Notes: generated by a model not told the origin, from the sequence alone. A stretch of DNA of 8,744 nt from a bacterium (GCA_021817185.1 JAKAVU010000112.1:1-8744), one strand, 5' to 3'. Positions 1 through 6,287 are shown, counted from the stretch's first letter. A program made the numbers and translations.

Positions 1-378
1 ATGGATGGGGAAGGCTACTTCATCGCGCCCACGATCTTTGGGGGGGTCGCACCTGACGCTCGGATCGCCCAGGAGGAAATTCTCGGCCCGATACTGGCGA
101 TCATCGGCGCCCAGGATTTTAGGGACGGCATCCGCATCGCGAACAGCACGGAGTTCGGACTGACAGGCTCCTACTTCAGTCGTGATCCTGAGCGTATCGC
201 GTACGCCGAGGATCGCCTTCACGTGGGTAACCTATACATCAATCGTCGCTGCACCGGGGCCATGGTGGGAGTGAACCCTTTTGGTGGTTTCAAGATGAGC
301 GGTACCGACACCAAGGCCGGTGGGCCTGATTATCTGCTCTTCTTCCTTCAGGGGCAGAGTGTTGCGGAGCGTCTCTAA
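1..378 (+). CDS. pruA: L-glutamate gamma-semialdehyde (1-pyrroline-5-carboxylate) dehydrogenase, C-terminal fragment
   Basis: This is the last 125 codons of an NAD-dependent aldehyde dehydrogenase; the gene begins outside the window and the ATG at position 1 is probably an internal methionine. The family oxidises glutamate semialdehyde, in equilibrium with pyrroline-5-carboxylate, to glutamate in proline and arginine catabolism, in the cytoplasm. The sequence shows the EEILGP segment typical of aldehyde dehydrogenases, then [37 protein letters not shown] and LLFFLQ, which are characteristic of the RocA/PruA branch. The catalytic Cys and Glu lie upstream and cannot be checked. The stop is TAA at 376-378. 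The gene looks like an intact chromosomal flank of the mobile region that follows. The main alternative is a related substrate specificity within the same family. Confidence 0.9.
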   Translation: MDGEGYFIAPTIFGGVAPDARIAQEEILGPILAIIGAQDFRDGIRIANSTEFGLTGSYFSRDPERIAYAEDRLHVGNLYINRRCTGAMVGVNPFGGFKMSGTDTKAGGPDYLLFFLQGQSVAERL

Positions 379-460
379 GCCCAATACAAATAACTTAGGG
401 CGGCGAGAGGATCCTGATGGCCGCCGACAGTCGGCAGGGTGGGCTGGGGCCAGCCCTCTG
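379..460. other. Post-pruA intergenic segment with hairpins
   Basis: This short non-coding stretch separates pruA from the transposon-like unit. It holds two inverted repeats: GGCGGC at 399-404 against GCCGCC at 420-425, and GGGCTG at 441-446 against CAGCCC at 451-456 around a 4-nt loop. Either could end pruA transcription, but neither has a T-tract, so terminator function is an inference. Confidence 0.3.
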
Positions 461-719
461 TGTCAACATGGGATGAGACACGTATCGAGCCTGAATAATT
501 GAGTTGGCAGAGTAGTCAGCAGTTCAGATCTGAGCGGATGAGTTCAGAATCCGGTGTTGCGCGCCACGCTCATTGAGGAGGGTGGTGTCAGCGAAGTCCA
601 GGATGGGGTAGGCGAACGACCAAACGACCAAAGGGGATGCTGAAGACCATCGGGGTCACGGCTGGGGAGCAGGGAGAGCCGCCGGTTGGTGGGATACCCG
701 GTGGCGGAAGTGGTGGGGG
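461..719. repeat. Left-end non-coding region of the transposon with subterminal repeats
   Basis: These 259 bases downstream of the DUF3987 gene contain no credible gene. They contain the candidate terminal motif (461-480), a second GGATGAG at 536-542 echoing the one at 471-477, and AGTTCAGA twice at 20-bp spacing (521-528 and 541-548). There is also a TCAGATCTGA palindrome (524-533) and a tandem 8-mer AACGACCA (615-630). Repeated short motifs near an end are what a Mu/Tn7-type transposase would bind, but binding is inferred from position only. Confidence 0.35.
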
Positions 720-1961
720 TCAGCGTGACGGGACGGCTGCGGTCCAGAGCACGGCGGGGCGGCCGGAGGTGACCAGGCGCTGGGAAGTGGCTCTACCAGT
801 GCGGGCCAGGGTGGCCAGGGCAAGGTCGATGGCGGTGGCTGTGCGGTTCCGCCCCAGCAGGTCGCGGATGTCGGTGCGAGTGAGGCCCTGGGGATAGCTG
901 GCCAGCGCGGTGTGGATGGTGTCGGCCAGGGGGTCGCCGGTGAGGTCGCCAAAGATCCAGGCCACCGAGGCAGCCGCGTAGTCCCAGAGGGCTAGCGCGG
1001 CGTCGAGATGAGAGAGCCCGATGGTGGCGGAGCCGTCGACCAGGGCGTAGAGCAATGCCAGCCGGAGCAGGTGTGCCTCGGCGCGGGCGAGCAGCCCACC
1101 CACGACGCCATCGGTCGGCTCAGCCAGGCGACGGTAGGCTTCCCACCAAGCCGCTCGGGCGGGGTCTGAGAAGCGCATCCGGCCCCGCCCGGCTGCGACG
1201 GCCAGGTGAGCGGCCAGCCGGGCGGGCAGGTCGGTCTGGGCGAGAGGGTCGGGATGACCGCCCTCGGGGAGCAGGCGGACGCGCCGGCAAGCAATGAATA
1301 GGAAGCGATTGAGCAGGCCGTTGGCGACCTCGAGGCCGTTGACATGGTGGGCCAGCTCGGTGGCCGTGATGTGGCCGATGACCGAGAGATGAGGGGTGGA
1401 GGCCCGGGCTGGGGCAGAGCGGGTGAGCAGTGCCAGAGAGCGCCCATCCCAGGCTGAGCGCAGCACCGGGGAGAGGGTGTTGACATCGCGGAGGGTCGCC
1501 TTGAGCACGGTCGCGAACTCCGGCTCGATGACCAGCAGGCGGGGGTCTTTGGCACCGGGGTCGGTGCCATCGGGATCCCGCAGCGCCCAGATCAGCCCTT
1601 CACCAGATGACAGGCCGGTGGAGCAGCGGGCCGGGAAGCCGGTGCAGGCCCGGCCCATGACCCGGGCGACATGCTCCCAGGAGGAGCCCTTTCTGGCCTT
1701 GGCGGAATCCCCCACCAAGACCAGGAACTCGTTGGGGTGATGGCGGGTCGCCTCCACCGTGGCATGGGCGCCACGGCCGACTGTGACCCCAGCTGCCACC
1801 AGCAGTTGCGCGAGGATGGCGACCGGGTCGGCCTCGGTGTGGGGGGCGATGGTCTCCACCACCGCCCCGGCCAGCCCCTGGTAGGCGGCGGGGCGGGGCG
1901 GGGCCGGCCACCCCGTCGGCGCGGGCATGGTGAGCAGTTCAGGGGCCACAGCTGGGGTCAT
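720..1961 (-). CDS. DUF3987-type P-loop protein, last gene of the transposon operon
   Basis: A 413-residue cytoplasmic protein resembling the DUF3987 family. That family occurs on plasmids, phages and islands, often beside or fused to primase-polymerase domains, and is usually interpreted as a replication-linked NTPase. Visible signatures are a P-loop-like GDSAKARKGSSW (about residues 84-95), TGLSSGEGLIW (about 115-125), a Walker-B-like LLVIEPEF (about 142-149), NTLSPVLRSAWD, IGHITATEL and ANGLLNRFLF. The C-terminus (about 345-405) looks like a winged helix. The start is ATG at 1961, overlapping the TGA of the AAA+ ATPase gene by 4 bp (1958-1961), so it is probably translationally coupled to it. 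No primase domain is present in this protein. Its role in the element is unknown; a replication or target-site function is an inference. Confidence 0.75.
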   Translation of the reverse strand: MTPAVAPELLTMPAPTGWPAPPRPAAYQGLAGAVVETIAPHTEADPVAILAQLLVAAGVTVGRGAHATVEATRHHPNEFLVLVGDSAKARKGSSWEHVARVMGRACTGFPARCSTGLSSGEGLIWALRDPDGTDPGAKDPRLLVIEPEFATVLKATLRDVNTLSPVLRSAWDGRSLALLTRSAPARASTPHLSVIGHITATELAHHVNGLEVANGLLNRFLFIACRRVRLLPEGGHPDPLAQTDLPARLAAHLAVAAGRGRMRFSDPARAAWWEAYRRLAEPTDGVVGGLLARAEAHLLRLALLYALVDGSATIGLSHLDAALALWDYAAASVAWIFGDLTGDPLADTIHTALASYPQGLTRTDIRDLLGRNRTATAIDLALATLARTGRATSQRLVTSGRPAVLWTAAVPSR

Positions 1962-2773
1962 TCGGCGGCGACCTCGGCCACCGCGGCTCTCGCCGAGGAC
2001 TCGTCGACGATGGCCTTGCCAGTCGCGAAGGCAGCCACCAAGGACTGCAGGGCGAGGTTATTGATGACCCTGGGCAGACCGCGAGAGACCTGGTGGATGA
2101 GGGCCACGGCGTCATCGGAGAAGAGCCGGTCCGAACGGCCGGCGAGGGTCAGGTGATGGGTGATGTAGCTGGTGCACTCGGCCAGGTCCAGCCCGGTCAG
2201 GGCATAGCGCAAGCCCACCCGCTGCTCCAGGGCAGTGAAGGCTCCGAGCCGCAGGCGGCGGCGCAGGGTGGGCTGGCCGAGCAGGAGCAGGCAGAAGGGA
2301 GGGGCCGCATCCATGCCGGCATTGGCCAGGCAGCGCAAGCCTTCGAGGGTCTCGGCGTCAGCCATGTGGGCCTCATCGAGGATCACGGTCACGGTCTTGC
2401 CCCGCTCTTCGGTCTCGACCGCGAGCGCGTTCTGGGCCTGGGGAATCAACGCGGCGGCGTGGAAGCGGGGGATGCCGCCGAGGGCGGCCACGATGGCGGC
2501 GTAGGTCCCCCTGGTGCCGACCCCGGGGGTGCCCAGGTAGACCACGGTGTGCCGGGAGGCATCGCAGGCGGCCATCGCCGCCCGGGCCGCCACGGTCTTG
2601 CCCGAGCCGCACTCACCGGTGATGACCCCGATGGCACGCTCGGAGATGCACCAGGAGATCCGGGCCACTGCCTCGGCGTGGGCCTTGTGGTGGTGCAGCA
2701 TCCCCGGGGCCAGGTCCTTGCTGAAAGGCATGCGGCTGAACCCGTAATGGGTGCGCAGTTGGTCGATGCTCAT
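1958..2773 (-). CDS. AAA+ ATPase, ExeA/MuB/TnsC-like transposition regulator
   Basis: A 271-residue ATPase. It begins with the HYGFSRMPFSKDL element typical of ExeA-like and TniB-like proteins. Walker A is GECGSGKT (residues 53-60) and Walker B is TVILDEAH with D133 and E134. A sensor-1-like LLLLGQP and a sensor-2-like GLPRVINNLA follow. Beside a DDE transposase, such ATPases usually bind target DNA and activate the transposase, as MuB and TnsC do. The start is ATG at 2773, overlapping the transposase TGA by 4 bp, and the stop overlaps the start of the DUF3987 gene in the same way. All catalytic motifs look intact, so the protein should be functional. A secretion role (ExeA itself) is unlikely here because there is no membrane segment or secretion gene nearby. 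Confidence 0.88.
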   Translation of the reverse strand: MSIDQLRTHYGFSRMPFSKDLAPGMLHHHKAHAEAVARISWCISERAIGVITGECGSGKTVAARAAMAACDASRHTVVYLGTPGVGTRGTYAAIVAALGGIPRFHAAALIPQAQNALAVETEERGKTVTVILDEAHMADAETLEGLRCLANAGMDAAPPFCLLLLGQPTLRRRLRLGAFTALEQRVGLRYALTGLDLAECTSYITHHLTLAGRSDRLFSDDAVALIHQVSRGLPRVINNLALQSLVAAFATGKAIVDESSARAAVAEVAAE

Positions 2774-4113
2774 GAGAGGTGCTCCTCGGACTCGGTGTCA
2801 GCTGCGGGCGGGGCGGATGAAGCGTCCAGGGCGGAGTAGTCGATGAGCTCTCCCGCCAGCTCGGCGGCCCGCCGCCGAGCCACCAGGGAGAGGTAGTCGA
2901 TGCCGGTTGGCACCGGTGTCGGGGCCGCCTCGGGGCGGGCGTGAGGATGGACGTGGCGGCCGATCCGCATCGGCACTGCCTTGCCCATGGAACGGGTCTC
3001 GAAGCGGACCTCGATGTCAGTCAGGTCGAAGGGGTCGAAGACCATCTCCACTCGCCGTCCTACCAACGCGGCGTCCACCTCATAGGTGTTGCCGTGGAGA
3101 GAGACCGTGGCGGTCTTGGTCACCTGGCGCTGCTCAGACCACAGGAATGCCTCGTGGAGCATGGCTGGCGAGGGCAGGACCACTGGGGATCCAAAGCGGT
3201 CGAGAGGTCGCTCTCTGGTCTCGGAGTGGATTCGGCGGTGGTATACGACCTCAACCCACGCGGTGTAGAGACGATTGAGCTCGGCCAGATCCGCGGCCCC
3301 GCCCCGAGCCTCGAGCTCGACCAGGAACTCACCCCTGACGGTCTCGAAAAATCTTTCAATCTTGCCCTTGGTAGTGGGCGTGTACGGTCGAGCGTGGATC
3401 AGCCTTATGCCCAGGACCGCGCAGGCGCGCAGAAACTGGGCGTTGACGAAGGCGGAGCCGTTGTCTACCAGCACCGCCTTTGGCACCCCTCGTGATGCCA
3501 ACCCCGAGCGCAGCGCCGTGGTCAGGCGCAGGGTGTCTTCGGCCAGGGTCCAGCGGTAGCCGGTCAGGGTGCGGCTGAAGTCGTCGATGAAGGCAAGCAG
3601 GTAGGCCTTGGCGCCGCCCACGGTGGGGCCGTGCAGAGCGTCGCCAGTCCACAGATCGTTGGCTGCTTTGGCCTCGTAGCGGCCATAGGCCTTGGGTGGC
3701 GACCCGTCCGGACGGGTGTGCAGGCCGAGCCGGGCGAGATGGCGCTGGATGGTGCGCACCGAGGGGGCCTTGGCACCCGCCTCAACCATCACCCGGGCCA
3801 CCTGCTCAGCGGTGCGCTTGGGAGCCTCCCGCTTGAGCCTCTCGGCCAGGGCTAGCAGCTCGGGGTCAGTGCGCAGCTGAGTACGCCTTGGCTTGGGCAC
3901 CAGCGCTTCGAAGCCTCCTGACCGCCAGGCCCTGATCCACTCGTCCAGGGTCGAGCGCCCCACCCGGATGTACCTCCCATCGGGAGTGGCGTGCTCCATT
4001 GCCGCCAGGGCGCGGACCAGCGCCCCGCGCTCGGCTTTCGACAGAGCAGGGTCCCCGGGCTCCCTAACCAAGCTGTAACGAAACAGCCCGACGTCGCGAT
4101 TGCGGTCTTCCAT
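2770..4113 (-). CDS. DDE (rve-type) transposase
   Basis: A 447-residue integrase-fold transposase that would cut and join transposon ends. The N-terminus has helix-turn-helix segments (about residues 25-75 and 85-130, including RSTLDEWIRAWRSGGFEALV). The catalytic core starts at NDLWTGDALHGP (D158), continues through FIDDFSRTLTGYRW and VLVDNGSAFVNAQF (D217), and reaches TTKGKIERFFE (E253). The last two acidic residues are separated by 35 residues, the classic D-35-E spacing. A Mu-type beta-barrel-like domain (about 330-390) and a charged tail follow. The reading frame is open further upstream, but ATG at 4113 is preferred because AAGGAGG sits 4 nt before it and the earlier codons overlap the preceding gene. 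All three catalytic residues are present, so the gene looks active. Confidence 0.92.
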   Translation of the reverse strand: MEDRNRDVGLFRYSLVREPGDPALSKAERGALVRALAAMEHATPDGRYIRVGRSTLDEWIRAWRSGGFEALVPKPRRTQLRTDPELLALAERLKREAPKRTAEQVARVMVEAGAKAPSVRTIQRHLARLGLHTRPDGSPPKAYGRYEAKAANDLWTGDALHGPTVGGAKAYLLAFIDDFSRTLTGYRWTLAEDTLRLTTALRSGLASRGVPKAVLVDNGSAFVNAQFLRACAVLGIRLIHARPYTPTTKGKIERFFETVRGEFLVELEARGGAADLAELNRLYTAWVEVVYHRRIHSETRERPLDRFGSPVVLPSPAMLHEAFLWSEQRQVTKTATVSLHGNTYEVDAALVGRRVEMVFDPFDLTDIEVRFETRSMGKAVPMRIGRHVHPHARPEAAPTPVPTGIDYLSLVARRRAAELAGELIDYSALDASSAPPAADTESEEHLS

Positions 4114-4169
4114 GGCTCCTCCTTGCCCCCGGAAAGTGCTGTTGGGGGGCCAGGAAGACCATCGCCCCC

Positions 4170-4757
4170 TCAGGGCACAGCTGGGAAGGGGCGACTTGCG
4201 TTGCACAGCAGCACCCCCGAGCTCAGCCGGGAGACCAGCCTCCACGGCGGCCGGGGCCCGAACCGCAGCACCGCCGCCCGGGTCGCCTCGCCAATCGCGG
4301 ACAGCGCGTCCGCAATGGGAGCGCCGGCAGGGGCAATGGGTCCCAGCAGCGGGTCGAGCGCGTGGGCCCAGCGGGTGAAGTGCGCCCGGATCGCCTCCGC
4401 TCCACCCCGGAAGGCGCGCAGCCAGCCTCGTACCGTGTCCTCAGGGCGCCCCAGTTGCTCAGCGATCCGGCGATGGCCCTGTCCGGCTGCCATCGCCTCA
4501 AGCGCCGCTCCGATGGTGTCGACGTCGTCCAGCCGTCGCAGCAGGCTGACCTCTGGCAGCAGGGTGTGAGTCACCCGGCACTCCCGGCACCGTGCTCGCC
4601 GCACTCGTAGGTGATCTTGCCCACCTGTCCTCCGGCGCAGCACCCGCCACCGGCCGTGCCCCCACGGGCGCAGCTCCCCTCCACATAGCGGGCAGGCCAG
4701 CATCCCCGCCTGAAGCTCTACCTCCACCTGCTCCTGGTCCGACGCTACTATGAGCAT
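4170..4757 (-). CDS. DUF6431-type zinc-finger/HTH protein, first gene of the transposon operon
   Basis: A 195-residue protein with two CxxC pairs (C22/C25 in CPLCGG and C57/C60 in RCRECRVTH), followed by H64 and TLLP. This looks like a small zinc-binding domain. A helix-turn-helix follows (about residues 79-116, GHRRIAEQLGRPEDTVRGWLR). This arrangement matches proteins annotated DUF6431, which have no established function. ATG at 4757 is preferred over the in-frame ATG at 4775 because GGAGGGG precedes it at normal spacing. It ends 56 bp before the transposase. The likely role is binding the element's ends or promoter, or choosing targets in the manner of TniQ/TnsD; all three are guesses from domain type and position. 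The strong hairpin upstream may control it. Confidence 0.8.
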   Translation of the reverse strand: MLIVASDQEQVEVELQAGMLACPLCGGELRPWGHGRWRVLRRRTGGQDHLRVRRARCRECRVTHTLLPEVSLLRRLDDVDTIGAALEAMAAGQGHRRIAEQLGRPEDTVRGWLRAFRGGAEAIRAHFTRWAHALDPLLGPIAPAGAPIADALSAIGEATRAAVLRFGPRPPWRLVSRLSSGVLLCNASRPFPAVP

Positions 4758-4783
4758 GGGTGCCCCTCCAGGCATCTGCTAGA

Positions 4784-4826
4784 AGGGCCCTCCCGAAGAG
4801 CCGCTCAAGTTCCACGGGAGGGCCCT
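4784..4826 (-). promoter_or_regulatory. Strong hairpin upstream of the DUF6431 gene
   Basis: AGGGCCCTCCCG (4784-4795) and CGGGAGGGCCCT (4815-4826) are perfect 12-bp inverted repeats around a 19-nt loop, immediately upstream of the first transposon gene. In the minus-strand transcript this GC-rich stem would sit in the leader, 27 nt before the ATG at 4757. It could block transcripts reading in from outside, act as an attenuator, or serve as an operator or transposase-binding site. No U-tract follows it. Confidence 0.55.
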
Positions 4827-4853
4827 ACCACGTTCTGGCATGGCGCCAATAGC

Positions 4854-5279
4854 TTGACGCCACAGCCTGCCCAGCGGAAGTCCAGATCCCCATGGGCACC
4901 TCCTGACTCATCCCAGCTCTTTGGGAGCGGGCACGCACCTCGCCCCCGGAAACTCCCGTGGTGGCGACCGGGCGCACGGCCACATCCACCCCTGGCCCAG
5001 CCCTCAGTGGCGCCTAACTGCTCCCGGATCCTGATCTACTGTGGCGCTCAACAAGCGTCGCAGTCAGCTCCCACCCCCGATGTCTTCGCCAGCTACGCAG
5101 GGTATGAGCCAGACGTTCTCAAGGCGGCTTTTCTCGACTTCGTACTTCTGGCCTGGCGTCGGAACCAGCGGTTACTGCTGCAGAAGGGTTGCCTGCTCAA
5201 CATTGCTCTGGGAGCGATAGCACTTCTGGCCGCGGTCGTGATCGTAAGCGCGGTCGCAGGTGTGAAAATCCTAGGGTGA
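4854..5279 (+). pseudogene. Small membrane protein, probable 5'-truncated remnant
   Basis: The frame is open from a TTG at 4854 to TGA at 5277-5279, but only the last 60 or so residues look like real protein. That stretch starts near SYAGYEPDVLKAAF, continues through a basic segment (AWRRNQRLLLQKG), and ends in one hydrophobic membrane span (about LLNIALGAIALLAAVVIVSA) with a short tail. The earlier residues are Pro/Arg-rich, lack a plausible start, and overlap the candidate right end of the transposon. I infer that the 5' part of the gene was lost, perhaps by transposon insertion. The family was not recognised. The Lys/Arg-rich segment before the span predicts a cytoplasmic N-terminal side. 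Confidence 0.4.
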
Positions 5280-5297
5280 GCGTATACTTTGATAGAG

Positions 5298-5486
5298 ATG
5301 AGTGAGGAACGTTCCCGCACCGTCAGACCTTCAGGGTCATCGCCTGGGGGTACTGAGCGACCTGTTGGGCTCCCTCCAAAGGCTGCCCCTCGACCTACTC
5401 CGAATGTCAACGGGGCATTTTACATCTGGCGTGGGGCTCCAGAGCCATCGCGTGGCGTGGTCGCCATCCCGGATCTCACCAAGTAG
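5298..5486 (+). CDS. Possible small Pro-rich protein, unknown function
   Basis: A 62-codon ORF starting at ATG 5298, 18 bp after the stop of the membrane-protein remnant and on the same strand, so the two could be co-transcribed. An in-frame TTG at 5289 is an alternative start; neither has a clear ribosome binding site. The first 40 residues are rich in Pro, Ser, Arg and Gly, and the C-terminus (GAFYIWRGAPEPSRGVVAIPDLTK) is more protein-like. There is no signal peptide or membrane span. No family was recognised, and chance openness is a real alternative at this length. Confidence 0.25.
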   Translation: MSEERSRTVRPSGSSPGGTERPVGLPPKAAPRPTPNVNGAFYIWRGAPEPSRGVVAIPDLTK

Positions 5487-5694
5487 CAGGCCGACCTGCG
5501 AAGGCGGTGGCTTTGACCCCATGACAGTTCAGTTTCACGTGGGTCCAAGCCCTGACGCTGGAGCAGTTGACGTGACTCTTGGGCGAGTCTAGCCGCCAGC
5601 GCTCTCCGGGTTGAAGTTAGCCGCTTGTCAGCGGAGAGACGTTCAACCCCATTCCAACTTGGGTAGCCAACTCTACTGGGCAGAGTCAATCCCG
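5487..5694. other. Gene-poor stretch with structured inverted repeats
   Basis: No gene could be supported here. A 23-codon ORF (5521-5592) and a minus-strand open frame (5689-5420) exist, but neither has a start signal or a recognisable motif. The notable content is the interleaved inverted-repeat pair at 5602-5649, described separately. Confidence 0.3.
5602..5649. repeat. Interleaved inverted repeats with pseudoknot geometry
   Basis: CTCTCCG (5602-5608) pairs with CGGAGAG (5632-5638), and GGGTTGAA (5608-5615) pairs with TTCAACCC (5642-5649). The order is a-b-a'-b', so both stems can coexist only as an H-type pseudoknot, sharing one base at the junction. A smaller stem, CCGC (5621-5624) with GCGG (5631-5634), would compete with the first stem. 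The structure could be an RNA element or the remains of rearranged repeats; no flanking promoter was clear. Confidence 0.35.
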
Positions 5695-5856
5695 ATGGAT
5701 CGCAGCACTTGCTTCCTCAGCCCCAGATGCGCCATTCAGGGGTTCTCAAGGCCTTCGAGTTCAGGCCCTTCGAGGGGGGAGCAATCTGCTCCACCAGCAC
5801 TCCTGCGCCGCATCGTTGACCAGGATCGGGAGCTGCTCGAGCGACTGGCTAGGTGA
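5695..5856 (+). pseudogene. Probable antitoxin remnant upstream of doc
   Basis: The frame from ATG 5695 encodes 53 residues and ends in a charged helix, ALLRRIVDQDRELLERLAR, with TGA at 5854-5856. That TGA overlaps a GTG (5853) that, once the insert is removed, begins a Doc-like protein. This 4-bp overlap is the usual coupling between an antitoxin gene and its toxin gene. The N-terminal residues (rich in Ser, Pro and Cys) do not resemble a Phd or ribbon-helix-helix domain, and no ribosome binding site is seen, so the DNA-binding part is probably lost or frameshifted. The antitoxin identity rests mainly on position. Confidence 0.35.
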
Positions 5857-6147
5857 GCGTCCGCTACCAACATGTGCACAATTAGATGATGGTAGTAGTC
5901 GTTTTGAGATCAAATGCCACCTCATCATCCGCCAATTGTGCACAGGCGCCGCTACCTGGACTTGGCGGACTACGTGAGCATCGCTGAGGCGGTCACCGGT
6001 CTCGGGGTCGAAACCGTGGCCAAGGTCCTCAACCTCGACCTGGACGACGCGGCCGAGGCAGCCGTGTGGGCCGGCGCTGCGGGCCGGTGGGGCCAAGCCG
6101 AGATGGCCGAGTGGCTCCACCGCTGCCTTCACGGGCGGGCGCGTTAG
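5853..6147 (+). pseudogene. Doc (death-on-curing) toxin, N-terminal fragment disrupted by a small insertion
   Basis: The fragment starts at GTG 5853 (VSVRY). It is interrupted by an 80-bp element with an 8-bp duplication, then continues from 5950 as RYLDLADYVSIAEAVTGLGVETVAKVLNLDL. That sequence matches the start of actinobacterial Doc/Fic-fold toxins, which phosphorylate EF-Tu in the characterised P1 case. After about position 6045 the sequence (DDAAEAAVWAGAAGRW onward) departs from the family and stops at TAG 6145-6147. The catalytic HxFxxGNKR motif is absent in all forward frames, so the toxin is dead. Today an isolated frame could start at ATG 5914 or GTG 5938, giving 70-77 residues. The junction near 6045 suggests a second deletion or recombination. 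Confidence 0.65.
5869..5948. mobile_element. 80-bp palindromic MITE-like insertion with 8-bp target duplication
   Basis: The element lies between exact copies of CCGCTACC (5861-5868 and 5949-5956). Its ends carry TGTGCACAATT (5873-5883) and the perfect inverse AATTGTGCACA (5934-5944). Inner segments GATGAT (5888-5893, with one G-U pair) and ATCATC (5924-5929) pair in the same register, as do TTTGA/TCAAA at the tip (5903-5907 and 5910-5914). All are centred at 5908.5, so the whole element folds into one long imperfect hairpin. It is more AT-rich than its surroundings and encodes nothing. Deleting it with one CCGCTACC copy restores the doc reading frame exactly, which is strong evidence of insertion. 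Families giving 8-bp duplications include IS66, ISL3, IS256 and IS1595; the parent is not identified. Confidence 0.7.
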
Positions 6148-6251
6148 CTCGGCGCGGACCCGTCACCTTGCGCTCGAGTCCGCCACATCTGGGCCGAGGG
6201 CAGGGAGTTGGAGCGTCACGCCGGGGTGGCGACTGGGCCGGGGAAGCAGAC

Positions 6252-6269
6252 GCAGTGGCGCGCCACTGC
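6252..6269. terminator. 18-bp perfect palindrome downstream of the fic gene
   Basis: The 18 bases GCAGTGGCGCGCCACTGC are a perfect palindrome starting 18 bp past the fic stop codon (6288-6290, minus strand). As RNA it gives a 7-bp stem with a CGCG loop, a plausible transcript end between the minus-strand fic operon and the plus-strand doc remnant. There is no U-tract, so a protein-binding site is equally possible. Confidence 0.35.
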
Positions 6270-6287
6270 TGGCCGACCGCAGTCCCA

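Larger units (their letters stand above)
461..4923. mobile_element. Putative DDE/AAA+ transposon with DUF6431 and DUF3987 genes; ends approximate
   Basis: Four minus-strand genes form one unit: DUF6431-type zinc-finger/HTH protein, rve-type DDE transposase, AAA+ ATPase and DUF3987-type P-loop protein. The transposase/ATPase pair resembles the MuA-MuB, TniA-TniB and TnsB-TnsC logic, and no TnsA-like endonuclease is present. The left end is placed at a TGTCA sequence (461) followed by TGGGATGAGACA (469-480). An inverted match with one mismatch, TGACTCATCCCA, lies at 4904-4915. The 8 bp outside the two motifs do not match each other, and no convincing target-site duplication is visible, so the right boundary is only approximate. 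The gene content is clear; the exact extent is inferred. Confidence 0.5.

Noticed and set aside
456..460. CTCTG at the left end as a target-site duplication
   Set aside because: No matching pentamer lies at the expected place on the right; CTCTT at 4917-4921 is only a 4/5 match and does not fit the symmetric boundary.
2093..2839. A 248-codon plus-strand frame
   Set aside because: It lies wholly opposite the AAA+ ATPase, which has intact Walker motifs; its composition is Gly/His-rich, as expected of a shadow in high-GC DNA.
4114..4245. An upstream start for the transposase at 4245
   Set aside because: The extra 44 residues overlap the 3' end of the DUF6431 gene and are not protein-like; ATG 4113 has a near-consensus ribosome binding site.
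5420..5689. A minus-strand 89-codon frame
   Set aside because: Part of it is Arg/Leu-rich and could pass for a helix, but there is no ribosome binding site, no known motif and no neighbour to support it.
5873..5944. The TGTGCACAATT inverted repeat as an operator of the doc operon
   Set aside because: The flanking 8-bp duplication and the exact repair of the doc frame on removal explain it better as an insertion; the doc start lies upstream of it.
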